Assembly: GCA_037178625.1 (NCBI GenBank)
Contig: CM074130.1
Location: 62,001 to 126,000 of the forward strand
DNA: 64,000 nt
Direction of reading: 5' to 3'
From: Skeletonema tropicum
Taxonomy: Eukaryota; Bacillariophyta; Thalassiosirophyceae; Thalassiosirales; Thalassiosiraceae
The position numbers and the translations under genes were made by a program. Every line of letters begins with the position of its first letter. Within the stretch, counting starts at the first letter, position 1. The notes under the pieces are model-generated. The model had not been told where the DNA came from. It saw only the letters and a list, made by a program, of their open reading frames with translations, and searched no databases. Positions 63,991 through 64,000 of this stretch are shown here, piece after piece.

Positions 63991-64000
63991 GAGCCATGAC

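Overview
The window looks like nuclear DNA of a diatom (stramenopile), probably a centric one. The evidence is a mix: short spliceosomal introns of about 75-310 bp; two intron-containing alpha-tubulin genes; a presequence with an ASAF-like signal-peptide/transit-peptide junction on a tRNA methyltransferase homologue; remnants of Copia, Penelope-like, Crypton and pogo-type elements; a degenerate cysteine-rich repeat gene of a type I associate with diatoms; and many acidic, Ser- or Gln/Asn-rich low-complexity proteins. The assignment is inference from protein content; no rRNA or organelle marker is present.

Layout. 1-7.5 kb: the 3' end of a hypothetical gene, then a composite Copia-type LTR element (682-7425, minus orientation, 6-bp target duplication). 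It carries an RNase H remnant and a decayed acidic-repeat reading frame, and a second 1.5-kb terminal-inverted-repeat insertion splits its left LTR. 7.5-15 kb: a possible small exon, alpha-tubulin copy A, a decayed cysteine-rich gene, a Penelope-like reverse transcriptase fragment and a short secreted ORF. 15-25 kb is the densest ordinary gene region: an Fe(II)/2-oxoglutarate oxygenase, a TrmY-like SPOUT methyltransferase with a plastid-type presequence, a TA-flanked MITE, two MORN-repeat proteins, an EF-hand pseudogene, an amidoligase-like protein, dUTPase and a short secreted protein. 25-31.6 kb: a second copy of the tubulin block (alpha-tubulin B plus the cysteine-rich tail), broken up by a pogo-type transposon remnant and a 570-bp MITE, followed by the start of a third copy.

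31.7-47.5 kb: a Tudor-like/coiled-coil/cysteine-cluster protein whose zinc-finger part lies on two small 3' exons; two short hypothetical reading frames; a duplicated pair of membrane- or cytosol-located MDR oxidoreductases with acidic N-terminal extensions, separated by a Crypton tyrosine-recombinase remnant; an SR/acidic protein; a TANGO2/NRDE protein; a small C-terminally anchored membrane protein; and an FHA-domain protein.

47.8-60.7 kb is a nearly perfect head-to-tail satellite of about 960 bp in 13 full units plus a partial one, followed by a patchwork of unrelated short tandem repeats (60.9-62.3 kb, again near 63.7-64.0 kb) and about 1.4 kb in which I recognise no gene.

The genes do not form a pathway. 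The common theme is duplication: tubulin block, MDR block, gene 3' ends (tubulin A, MORN protein) and the satellite, together with several classes of mobile element showing readable target-site duplications.
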